Below are positions 27,501 to 33,728 of a stretch of 64,000 nucleotides of DNA, one piece after another. The position numbers and the translations under genes were made by a program. A model generated the notes under the pieces. That model did not search any database. It saw nothing but the letters and a program-made list of their open reading frames with translations, and was not told where the DNA came from. Position 1 is the first letter of the stretch; the number at the start of each line of letters is the position of its first letter. Source of the DNA: Nostoc sp. JL33 (GTDB lineage Bacteria > Cyanobacteriota > Cyanobacteriia > Cyanobacteriales > Nostocaceae); NCBI RefSeq assembly GCF_017114985.1, contig NZ_JABXKP010000100.1, positions 148,761 through 212,760 on the forward strand, in the 5' to 3' direction.

Positions 27501-28568
27501 GGTCGCAGTTTCAGAAGATTGAGACGGGTGTAAACCAAGCTGCAACAGCGCTGCATCTAAATCCTCTGTGAGGGTAGTCTCCTGTTGCTCAGAATTAATT
27601 GGGAGTGAAGATGAAGTTTCTGGCTGTATAAGCTCCAAGGGTTGGGGCGCAACTTCAGCAGCGATCGCGGCTGTATCAGCCGATGATGGTAGTGTTTCAG
27701 ATTCTACCCCCAACAAAGATGACTGGGGACTAGGGGATTGTTGCTGCAAATGCTGGGTGAAATTATTCAGAAAGCTCTCCATCAGCTCTTCGCCTTGCAT
27801 CCCCTTGCTATGCATTCTTGCCAGTGCTTGCGACAGGGATTCATAATAGGTATTAATGTTGCGCTGTAGCGCCTCAAAGACTACATTCACCGTGCCATCT
27901 AGTGATAATAGGCGTTGATCCAACTCCCTGGCCAGCTGGGTTAACCGCTCCACACCGTCTGGTGATTCTAAAAAAGGTTGAGTTGCAGAGGTGGCGTGAT
28001 TAGTTACTCCTGAAGAACTGGCCGAATTTTCCCCCGTCTGTGCCAGCAGTGGCGTTAAAGTTGGCACAAGACGACTCATGAGTACCTGTAAAAACTCGTT
28101 AATCATCTGATCCTGGTTTGTCAACTGCTGCGCTAAGGAGTAGTTTTGCAATCGCCTTTGCTCTAGCTGCCGAATTTCTTGTATGAGAGTGGCTCGCTCT
28201 TGCAATAGCCCTTCTAATTCCGATCGCAATGGCTGGATCAATCTCGAAAATTCATTTTTTAATTGTCCTGCCCCAACAGTACTCTGTTCTTGACTAGGCT
28301 CGAGCTGCGGTAGTGGATACTGATTACCTTGATCAAGTAATTTTGTTAGTAGAGGCGAACGCGGTTCTTCAGAAGACTGATTTGAGATGCCGCTCTCTAA
28401 CGCTTCTTTTTCTTGTAACCTCACCAAGAAGTAGCGAATTCGTTCTAAAACTTCTTTAGGCTCTTGCGCCTGACCAGACAGAAATCTAGACAGACGCTTG
28501 CCACCGTTGGCAAGTAAGTTGTCAATGTCTGCGATCAGCTTTTGAATTTCATCTGTACTGAAAGTCAC
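24555..28568 (-). CDS. Giant coiled-coil / acidic linker / Hsp70-actin-fold ATPase
   Basis: 1337 residues from GTG 28568, preceded by AAGGTAA. Residues 1-270 are helical and coiled-coil rich (LQERATLIQEIRQLEQRRLQ; RLTQLARELDQRLLSLDGTV). About 270-690 are acidic, Ser/Thr/Gln-rich and probably disordered. From about 695 there is an ASKHA ATPase: phosphate-1 loop YLGIDLGTTGISAAL, phosphate-2 LVINIGTTATEM near 955, adenosine motif AILTGGVACIGT near 1144. The typical DnaK substrate domain is not obvious; the end (FLFTELLRLLPDRPLSFGEV) is a separate helical module. I infer a cyanobacterial scaffold or chaperone-like ATPase; partners are unknown. The linker near residue 521 contains a translated dispersed repeat. 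Confidence 0.85.
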   Translation of the reverse strand: MTFSTDEIQKLIADIDNLLANGGKRLSRFLSGQAQEPKEVLERIRYFLVRLQEKEALESGISNQSSEEPRSPLLTKLLDQGNQYPLPQLEPSQEQSTVGAGQLKNEFSRLIQPLRSELEGLLQERATLIQEIRQLEQRRLQNYSLAQQLTNQDQMINEFLQVLMSRLVPTLTPLLAQTGENSASSSGVTNHATSATQPFLESPDGVERLTQLARELDQRLLSLDGTVNVVFEALQRNINTYYESLSQALARMHSKGMQGEELMESFLNNFTQHLQQQSPSPQSSLLGVESETLPSSADTAAIAAEVAPQPLELIQPETSSSLPINSEQQETTLTEDLDAALLQLGLHPSQSSETATELPEDISALIGDEVDQLYASLFGTDDVNNSSLDLDLSATASPSTLNIAEGAPVPPIVDMNLSTQETLVETTDSSSQPQSELFFEEDTDQDSPVSLFTPQTDSFPVQFDTQPASVDTINTLTDLLPDTGSEQQLLEVSPSVDNGTTTAPVTPEVAEMTLAFPYGEVSYAQPKVDKPTSAREGIATSEVLINDDQPEPSSDNYITASPQENLLSGESNQASVVPDISLDEEQLEQLDRDLANFDRQLNSELQPDTNLNISPEVIGNTQDTIPTISPEPETENLQIAENTSTAAFSSLAVPQVETEKKKEVTTPIQESSLPAIGNSINNPEVSPNVLESVWYLGIDLGTTGISAALLNRSTFVVYPIYWSAENPPETSSFQQSFRLPTEVYLPTASIPHGENESIEAHEQTAPAAVAQDKVPDRLATTPATATTADPRTNNLYSAQLKPYLQVAIPYKSERQKWEPVLQLNEFSAGPLIWVVRSLSKLLLTLKSDHTSTTPSLIAAAVGISEENFPDIINNIAGVICTCPSSWSEQYRFNVREALLTSKLIQHPQQVFFVEEAIASLLPELDAANGEQVKLSDSQGSHPAKASEHSIVGNTLVINIGTTATEMLLVDIPETSLQLTYNDFMLHSFAYAGKGIEQDIICQLLLPPKSRQSRPKTASDCKTVTSNPWQWQPSIPGLDQMHWQSLGLEELELPRVGEPDIIARIRLQQRLESSLLGQAVLDAALALKLILQHQDSFTLELADQQWILQRRDLESQVFIPFVRRLNRELNKLLVARGIPTEAINQAILTGGVACIGTVNRWLRQKLPNTKIIQDLYLGENGAPNCSRVAYGLAMLPLHPQILDIPRQQYTDYFLFTELLRLLPDRPLSFGEVIQLFEGRGINTRTCQQRLLAFLSGELPSGLIPSVTDSTWLTQSSQENPDYQAIATAPLFEKQGSLTYRPNSQQLLSLRRYLDAIKTSNQQSLEEPYTVNFALEVPH
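26993..27006 (-). repeat. Dispersed GC-rich repeat inside the acidic linker coding sequence
   Basis: On the minus strand this is aagctacgcgcagc, found also at 57846-57859, at 48773-48785 (13 of 14 bases) and, as gctacgcgcagc, at 28646-28657, all intergenic. Here it is in frame and translated as part of PYGEVSYAQPKVDKP. Flanking bases (cccctacgggg) also resemble the intergenic copies. Confidence 0.7.
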
Positions 28569-29215
28569 TTTTATTACCTTACCTATAAATGTATGTCAAC
28601 GAATGTGGCAATTACTTTACATCACCGTACCCCTATGGGGATCTTGCTACGCGCAGCATCGACCATAGGAGAAGTTTTGAGTGGCAAAAGCCGCTGCTTG
28701 GAGTTATGACTGTCATTATGTTATGGATTACTGGAAGTCGTGGCAATCTTCAGTCAACGTTTGTTTGAGAAGCTTATTACAGAATTTCATATTCTCTGCG
28801 TCCCTCTGCGCTTCCCTCAGCTACCTGGAGCGTTTAAAAAAACTACGAATTTCGGAAATGCTGTACATAATTTTGCAGGTCATTGGTTGCCTATTTTTGA
28901 AAATCGCTAAAATACCTGAGCAATAATTTACTCCCTTTAGTATCATTAATGTTGTTTGCTTATATTCTTAATTAATCAACTTTGCAGTGCAGCTAGCCCC
29001 GAAGCAATACAACCGTCGGCTATAAACTACTTTTTGCAAAACTTTTACCCGTTTAAACTTATAGGTAAAGATTATTTAGAAAAATGTTCTTGTCGCTTTC
29101 TTATGTAGCATAGTTTAGTTTTCTTTTTGAAAGGGAGCTGTGCAATGATAGTTGAGGCTGAAAATGGCGCTCTTGTTTGTTGTGTGTATATAGCAGCTTA
29201 AATAAAAATGTCGTA
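28569..29215. other. Intergenic region with repeats and a possible leader ORF
   Basis: No large gene is supported. It has the dispersed repeat gctacgcgcagc (28646-28657) next to cccctatgggg, and the tctgcgtccctctgcgcttc type repeat near 28797-28816 that also occurs near 45757-45780. The last 70 bp carry a short ORF with a ribosome site (separate entry). Divergent promoters must lie here. Confidence 0.55.
29145..29201 (+). CDS. Possible leader peptide upstream of the Crp-like gene
   Basis: ATG 29145 has a good ribosome site (aagggag at 29131-29137, 7-nt spacing) and encodes MIVEAENGALVCCVYIAA, stop, ending 14 bp before the regulator start codon. The regulator itself has no obvious ribosome site, so translation may be coupled or attenuated. 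The two adjacent Cys codons are notable. It may still be chance. Confidence 0.35.
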   Translation: MIVEAENGALVCCVYIAA

Positions 29216-29917
29216 ATGGAAGACCGATATAGCTTGCAAGCACAGGCTAATCCCTGGATGATCACGTCGGCTCCCTTTTTTCAAGGGTTGCCAGAAAACG
29301 CTGTGGAATCAGCCCTCATCCATCTTGTCACCCGCACTCACCCAGCCAATCAGGTGATTCTGCTCGAAAATGACTGGGGCGGTTCTGTGTATTTTATTCT
29401 GGACGGATGGGTAAAAATTCGCACCTACAATCTGGAAGGAAAAGAGGTAACGCTGAATATTCTTGGCAAAGGGGAATTGTTTGGTGAAATGGCGGCACTA
29501 GACGAAGTACCTAGATCCACAGATGTGATTACCTTAGCCCCGACGGTAATTGGCAGTATGCCTGCTCAGGATTTTGTCAAGTTACTTCAAATAGAACCCT
29601 TAGCAGGAGTTCGATTGGCGCAACTAATGGCACGACGATTACGGCAAGTAAATCGGCGATTGCGGTTGCGGGAATCTGATAGCCAGTCACGGGTGGCAGA
29701 TACATTGCTATTTTTGGCAGAAGGGCAGGGAAAAAAAGGGCAAACAGGAACCGAAATCCCCAATTTACCTCATCGGGAATTGAGTAGTTTGAGCGGACTG
29801 GCGCGGGAAACGGTGACACGAGTGTTGACAAGGCTAGAAAAAAAAGGGTTGATTAAACGGGATCAAGACACTCTTTGTATTCCCGATTTGTCAGCCTTGG
29901 AAAGAATGATCGTTTAA
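29216..29917 (+). CDS. Crp/Fnr family transcriptional regulator
   Basis: 233 residues from ATG 29216 (MEDRYSLQ); the longer frame upstream has only a TTG. N-terminal cyclic-nucleotide-binding-like domain (VYFILDGWVKIRTY, ILGKGELFGEMAAL) and a C-terminal winged helix with LSSLSGLARETVTRVLTRLE as recognition helix. The phosphate-binding Arg-Ser/Thr region of the cAMP pocket reads EVPRSTDV, so cAMP binding is possible. There is no Fe-S cysteine cluster, so it is not an Fnr-type oxygen sensor. It is followed by DUF2232 after 13 bp; this pairing may form an operon. Not NtcA, whose sequence differs. Confidence 0.9.
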   Translation: MEDRYSLQAQANPWMITSAPFFQGLPENAVESALIHLVTRTHPANQVILLENDWGGSVYFILDGWVKIRTYNLEGKEVTLNILGKGELFGEMAALDEVPRSTDVITLAPTVIGSMPAQDFVKLLQIEPLAGVRLAQLMARRLRQVNRRLRLRESDSQSRVADTLLFLAEGQGKKGQTGTEIPNLPHRELSSLSGLARETVTRVLTRLEKKGLIKRDQDTLCIPDLSALERMIV

Positions 29918-29930
29918 TAACTTGTCAAAT

Positions 29931-30668
29931 ATGAGTATTTTAGATTCTCTGCCAGATCAGCCGGAGGAAGATCCATCCCCTGAATCTCCAACTCCCCACA
30001 ATCATTGGTTAGACAAAGAACAGCAGTTAATGCCTCCTCAACTCAAGGCTGATGCGCCTTTGAGGATGGTGGAAACGGCATTTTTAGCCAGTACCGCTAG
30101 CTTAATTTGGTTTATTAATTTCTACTTTCCCTTAGGCCCAGTTTTGCGGATATTTTTTCCGGTGCCGATCGCTCTAGTTTATCTGCGTTGGGGCAAACGT
30201 GCGGCATGGATGGCAGCACTCACCTCCGGGTTACTGCTGACGGTACTGATGGGGCCAGCCCGCAGTTTGCTGTTTGTCATGCCCTACGGGTTCATGGGCG
30301 TGCTTTTAGGAGCGACGTGGTATCGTCGTGTTCCCTGGATTGTTTCTATCACCTTGGGTACGCTGTTGGGTACTTTGGGAGTCTTTTTTCGGCTGTGGTT
30401 GCTGTCTGTTTTGTCGGGTGAAGACCTGTGGATTTATGTGATTACCCAGGTGACTGAGTTCATTGAGTGGGTATTTTTTAGCTTGAGTTTGTTGGCGAGT
30501 CCCAGTGTGTTTTTGATTCAAGTGGGAGCGATCGCTCTAATTGTACTCAACAACTTTATCTACCTTTTTGTGGTACACCTAGCAGCATGGTTCCTTTTTG
30601 ACCGCCTGGGCAACCCTATTCCTCGTGCACCACGCTGGGTGGAAGTCCTGATGGATTATGAAGGATAG
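29931..30668 (+). CDS. DUF2232 family membrane protein
   Basis: About 245 residues from ATG 29931. A proline-rich hydrophilic N-terminus (about 40 residues) is followed by ETAFLASTASLIWFINFYFP and several more membrane helices (about six in all), matching the DUF2232/YybS-like family of cyanobacteria. The motif LRWGKRAAWMAALTSGLLL is well conserved. A role related to S-component-type transport has been suggested for the superfamily, but none is shown. Probably co-transcribed with the upstream regulator. Confidence 0.85.
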   Translation: MSILDSLPDQPEEDPSPESPTPHNHWLDKEQQLMPPQLKADAPLRMVETAFLASTASLIWFINFYFPLGPVLRIFFPVPIALVYLRWGKRAAWMAALTSGLLLTVLMGPARSLLFVMPYGFMGVLLGATWYRRVPWIVSITLGTLLGTLGVFFRLWLLSVLSGEDLWIYVITQVTEFIEWVFFSLSLLASPSVFLIQVGAIALIVLNNFIYLFVVHLAAWFLFDRLGNPIPRAPRWVEVLMDYEG

Positions 30669-30737
30669 TCATTTGTTATTTGTCATTAGTCATTTGTCAT
30701 TAGTCTTTGGTTAAATGATGAGTCCTAACTAATCACC

Positions 30738-30808
30738 CATGCCCCATGCCCAATGCCCCATGCCCCATGCCCAATGTCCCATGCCCAATGCCCAATGCCC
30801 AATGCCCA
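30738..30808 (+). repeat. Heptamer repeats (atgccca) that supply a start codon
   Basis: Tandem atgccca/atgcccc units run directly into the next gene. Because seven is not a multiple of three, ATG codons occur in all three frames. The last one in the gene frame is at 30795. Confidence 0.85.
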
Positions 30809-32021
30809 AATTCGTATTTATACCCAAAAAGAACAGGGTGAAGAATGGCTGCGACGGTATCGTGGTTATCTACCCGTATTTGCTTGTGTTTTAGGATTTA
30901 CTGAAACTGGTTTAATTCCAGGAATTTCGGCGGCTGGTCGCACTCCAGAAGATCGGAAATATACCGCTTGTGCTGATGCCGAGTTTTTGTATTACGGCCC
31001 GGAACATAAAGCCCAATATCCCCTACCACCATTAGCGGCTGGGGCTTCGCCTGTGCTGATTTCTCGCGCTGTATTTGAGTCACTCAAGATACCAGTTCAT
31101 TTGTTTAATGCTGGTTTACCCCAGCCTCCTGCTGTACCAGTAATTGATTTGGGTGGCGCTCCTGCTAAGTGTTTAAGTGGAGGTGCTGCTATGGAAATCA
31201 CAACGGTACACCACTTGTTTAAACAAGGGCTACTTTGGGGAGAACGCCTTGCTGCCAATATCCAACAGGGATATCTGATTGTCGGTGAGTGCGTCGTCGG
31301 AGGCACTACAACTGCCCTGGCAATCTTAACTGGTTTGGGTATAGAAGCTGCCGGAAAAGTTAACAGTAGCCACCCTGTTTGTAACCACGCGCAAAAGTGG
31401 GCACTAGTGCAATCTGGGCTGGAGAAGATGATCGAAAGCAGCGAACACAGGGAGATAAACTTCCAATCTCCAATCCAAAATCCAAGTTGCGCTGAAAGCG
31501 CACCAAAGGTGCGACCTAAAATCAAAAATTCTATAGATCCTCTAAAACTTGTCGCTGCTGTGGGTGATCCCATGCAAGTGGTGGTAGCTGGGATGGCGAT
31601 CGCAGCTAGTCGTAGTTGTGGTGTAATGCTGGCTGGTGGGACGCAAATGCTGGCAGTTTATGCGCTGATCAGTGCGATCGCTCAAGTTTACACTTTATCA
31701 TGGCGACCAGAAGCAGTAGTTGTAGGCACAACTCGCTGGGTGGCAGAAGACCCTACTGGGGCTACAGTTGACTTAGCCCTCAGCTTAGGAAAAGGCAGCT
31801 TAACTCAGAGTGGAAGAACCCCTCCCCTATTAGCAACTCATCTGAGCTTTGCTGATTCTCGTTACCCCCAACTGAGAGCTTATGAGCAGGGTTTTGTCAA
31901 AGAAGGTATGGGTGCTGGAGCCGCTTGCATAGCCGCCCATCTTAGCCAAGATTGGCAGCAACACCAACTTTTGGCAGCCATTGAAGCCCAACTTGAACGG
32001 CTAAGTACAGCATCTCATTGA
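30795..32021 (+). CDS. CobT-like nicotinate-nucleotide phosphoribosyltransferase family protein (TIGR00303 type)
   Basis: About 408 residues. IRIYTQKEQGEEWL, LPVFACVLGFTETGLIPGIS and GECVVGGTTTALAILTGLG are typical of the CobT-like family found in cyanobacteria and archaea, linked to the lower-ligand branch of cobamide synthesis. Homologues begin at about IRIYTQ; the nearest in-frame ATG (30795) lies inside heptamer repeats, so the first four residues are repeat-encoded, and any upstream ATG would add more repeat. Between SSEHREINFQ and LKLVAAVGDPMQ is a stretch (about nt 31460-31540) that looks like translated intergenic repeat (ccaatccaaaatccaa, gcgctgaaagcgc). The core motifs around it remain in frame. 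Confidence 0.85.
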   Translation: MPNAQIRIYTQKEQGEEWLRRYRGYLPVFACVLGFTETGLIPGISAAGRTPEDRKYTACADAEFLYYGPEHKAQYPLPPLAAGASPVLISRAVFESLKIPVHLFNAGLPQPPAVPVIDLGGAPAKCLSGGAAMEITTVHHLFKQGLLWGERLAANIQQGYLIVGECVVGGTTTALAILTGLGIEAAGKVNSSHPVCNHAQKWALVQSGLEKMIESSEHREINFQSPIQNPSCAESAPKVRPKIKNSIDPLKLVAAVGDPMQVVVAGMAIAASRSCGVMLAGGTQMLAVYALISAIAQVYTLSWRPEAVVVGTTRWVAEDPTGATVDLALSLGKGSLTQSGRTPPLLATHLSFADSRYPQLRAYEQGFVKEGMGAGAACIAAHLSQDWQQHQLLAAIEAQLERLSTASH

Positions 32022-32303
32022 TTTGTAGCGAATTCTCTGCATAACTCTGCGCTCCTACCTGCGGGAAGGCGCGTAAAGTTATGGGTTTAAATTTTAACCC
32101 TCAATTCGGTACAATTTTACCAAAGCCGTACTTAGGCAAATTAATAGTTAATAAGCTAATCGTCATTCAAATTGCATCTGCGTGTCTCCCGAACTTTTGA
32201 TCTCAGGAAGCCAGAAGCTCCTAACTTATCTGTATATCTGTGCGTCAGAGCTTCTTTCTAGCAATTTGAACTGCAAGCTGAAAAGATTGATAAAACACTT
32301 GAA
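32022..32303. other. Left flank of the TnpB element
   Basis: AT-rich, no gene. Near 32210-32258 there is an 8-bp inverted repeat agaagctc / gagcttct with a loop of some 30 nt, a candidate left-end hairpin of the IS. From 32257 a TnpB-like reading frame (QFELQAEKIDKTLEM) is open but follows a stop. Confidence 0.5.
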
Positions 32304-33404
32304 ATGTTGAGATATCAGTACAACTATCTGCTTGCTCAGAGATTTGACTGGTATGAACAGAATAAATGTCCAATCGATAGATGTCCCTTAATTTGTTATT
32401 TGCCAGAACTAAAAGATAAGCCTAACTATTACAGTCAAAAAGCATCACTGACCCAACTTAAAATAGATAGACCTTGGTACAAAGAGATTCACTCTCAAGT
32501 GCTACAGGAAGTCCCCAAGAAAGTTGAAATAACTTTTGAACGATGGTTAAAAGGTGATATTAAGGGGAAGAAATCTGGTAGACCTAGATTTAAAGGCGTG
32601 GGGCAATATAAAACATTCACTTTCCCTCAGTTTAAGCACCATTATTTTACTGCCAGTAAAATTACGCTATCAAAAATAGGTGATGTAAAGGTGATTGTTC
32701 ATCGTCAAATACCAGACTGCTTTGATATTAAAACTGTATCTGTCACTAAAAAAGCAGATGGCTATTATGTCACTTTAAGTCTTGATGATAAAACAGTTCC
32801 AACTACTAAACCTGATTTCGATGCTGATAATATTGTTGGTATTGACGTTGGTTTAATAGATTTCTATGTAGCATCTGATAATACTAGAATTGCTGCGCCA
32901 AAGTTTTTAAAGCATACTGAACGTAAATTAAAGTCAGCGCAGCGTCGTGTTTCTAGAAGAAAAAAAGGGTCTAATCGCCGTAAGAAAGCTATTAAAAAAT
33001 TAGGTATTCAGCACAAAAAAGTTGCTGATACTAGAAAAGACTTTCATTTTAAAACAGCTAAAACTCTTCTGAATAAATACGACGTAGTAGCTGTTGAGAA
33101 ATTAAATATCAAAGGACTTGGCTTATCTAGACTGGCTAAAAGTGTGAACGATGCAGCTTGGGGACAATTTATTTCAATACTTTCAAACAAAGCCGAAAAT
33201 GCTGGTTTGAAAGTAATAGCTGTAAACCCTAACGGAACCAGTCAAGAATGCTCTAGTTGTGGTACTAAGGTAATAAAGCCGCTATCTCAAAGGATTCACA
33301 ATTGTCCCGTATGTCATACGAGCTTGTGTAGGGATTTAAACGCCGCTATAAACATAAAGAACCGTGGGACGCACGATCTTAAAGCTCAGTCAATGTCCTC
33401 ATAG
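32304..33404 (+). CDS. tnpB: TnpB RNA-guided endonuclease, N-terminus probably truncated
   Basis: 366 residues. RuvC-type residues are visible: Asp in NIVGIDVGLIDF, Glu in VVAVEKLNIKGL, Asp in CRDLNAAINIKNRG, with a zinc finger CSSCG...CPVCH between the last two. TnpB is an RuvC-family DNA nuclease guided by RNA from the element's right end, ancestral to Cas12. Family members usually begin about 25 residues earlier; upstream the frame reads QFELQAEKIDKTLEM but a TAG lies just before and no start is present. Translation from ATG 32304 would lack the first strand and helix of the N-terminal domain, so activity is doubtful. Confidence 0.9.
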   Translation: MLRYQYNYLLAQRFDWYEQNKCPIDRCPLICYLPELKDKPNYYSQKASLTQLKIDRPWYKEIHSQVLQEVPKKVEITFERWLKGDIKGKKSGRPRFKGVGQYKTFTFPQFKHHYFTASKITLSKIGDVKVIVHRQIPDCFDIKTVSVTKKADGYYVTLSLDDKTVPTTKPDFDADNIVGIDVGLIDFYVASDNTRIAAPKFLKHTERKLKSAQRRVSRRKKGSNRRKKAIKKLGIQHKKVADTRKDFHFKTAKTLLNKYDVVAVEKLNIKGLGLSRLAKSVNDAAWGQFISILSNKAENAGLKVIAVNPNGTSQECSSCGTKVIKPLSQRIHNCPVCHTSLCRDLNAAINIKNRGTHDLKAQSMSS

Positions 33405-33460
33405 AGGAGTCGCTGAGAAGCCCACACTCAAGAAAGAAAGGGGAGTGTGTGGAGTATGTC
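33330..33460 (+). ncRNA. Candidate TnpB guide RNA (reRNA/omegaRNA) region
   Basis: Inferred by position: in TnpB systems the guide RNA comes from the end of tnpB and the right end of the IS. Here the right end folds as cccacactc ... gagtgtgtgg (33421-33452) and ends near agtatgtcac; the guide would be the bases just beyond. The 5' end is unknown. Confidence 0.45.
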
Positions 33461-33595
33461 ACTGTTATACCACGTCCTGTTCCCGAACCCTACACAGTAA
33501 CTGGCTCATTGCTTGCTCTTGGTTTTGGCTGGTGGACAAAGCGAAAGCAAGCAGTAGCTTTTGAGAAGAAGCCCCACAAAGGGATTTATCTGTAG
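33458..33595 (+). pseudogene. C-terminal PEP-CTERM tail of an interrupted gene
   Basis: The frame reads VTVIPRPVPEPYTVTGSLLA, then LGFGWWTKRKQA and on to a stop. This is a PEP-CTERM sorting signal: PEP box (VPEP), hydrophobic stretch, basic KRK. The start is at the right end of the TnpB element and no N-terminal part was found on the other side, so the IS and a deletion have removed the rest. Confidence 0.75.
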
Positions 33596-33657
33596 GTTCA
33601 TAGTGGATCTCCGATCTAGATTGCGTTAGAATCCGCTTGCCATCTTACTCTTACAGT

Positions 33658-33702
33658 AATACCAAGTCGCCTTCATGATATATCACTAGAGGACTTGGTA
33701 TT
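33658..33702. terminator. Inverted repeat, probable bidirectional terminator
   Basis: Perfect 11-bp arms aataccaagtc (33658-33668) and gacttggtatt (33692-33702) lie between the PEP-CTERM remnant and the convergent cytochrome gene. No long T-run, so it could also be a dispersed repeat. Confidence 0.45.
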
Positions 33703-33728
33703 AACATAGGATATCAGCCGTAAGTTTA

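Larger units (their letters stand above)
32205..33460 (+). mobile_element. IS200/IS605-type element with TnpB only
   Basis: Boundaries are inferred: left from a hairpin near 32210, right from the hairpin cccacactc/gagtgtgtgg at 33421-33452 followed by agtatgtcac. No TnpA (Y1 transposase) gene is present, so movement would need TnpA in trans. The right end abuts the tail of a PEP-CTERM gene. Confidence 0.7.

Noticed and set aside
28681-28926. 81-codon plus ORF
   Set aside because: Covers the ctctgcg-type dispersed repeat, and its codon use is unlike neighbouring genes.
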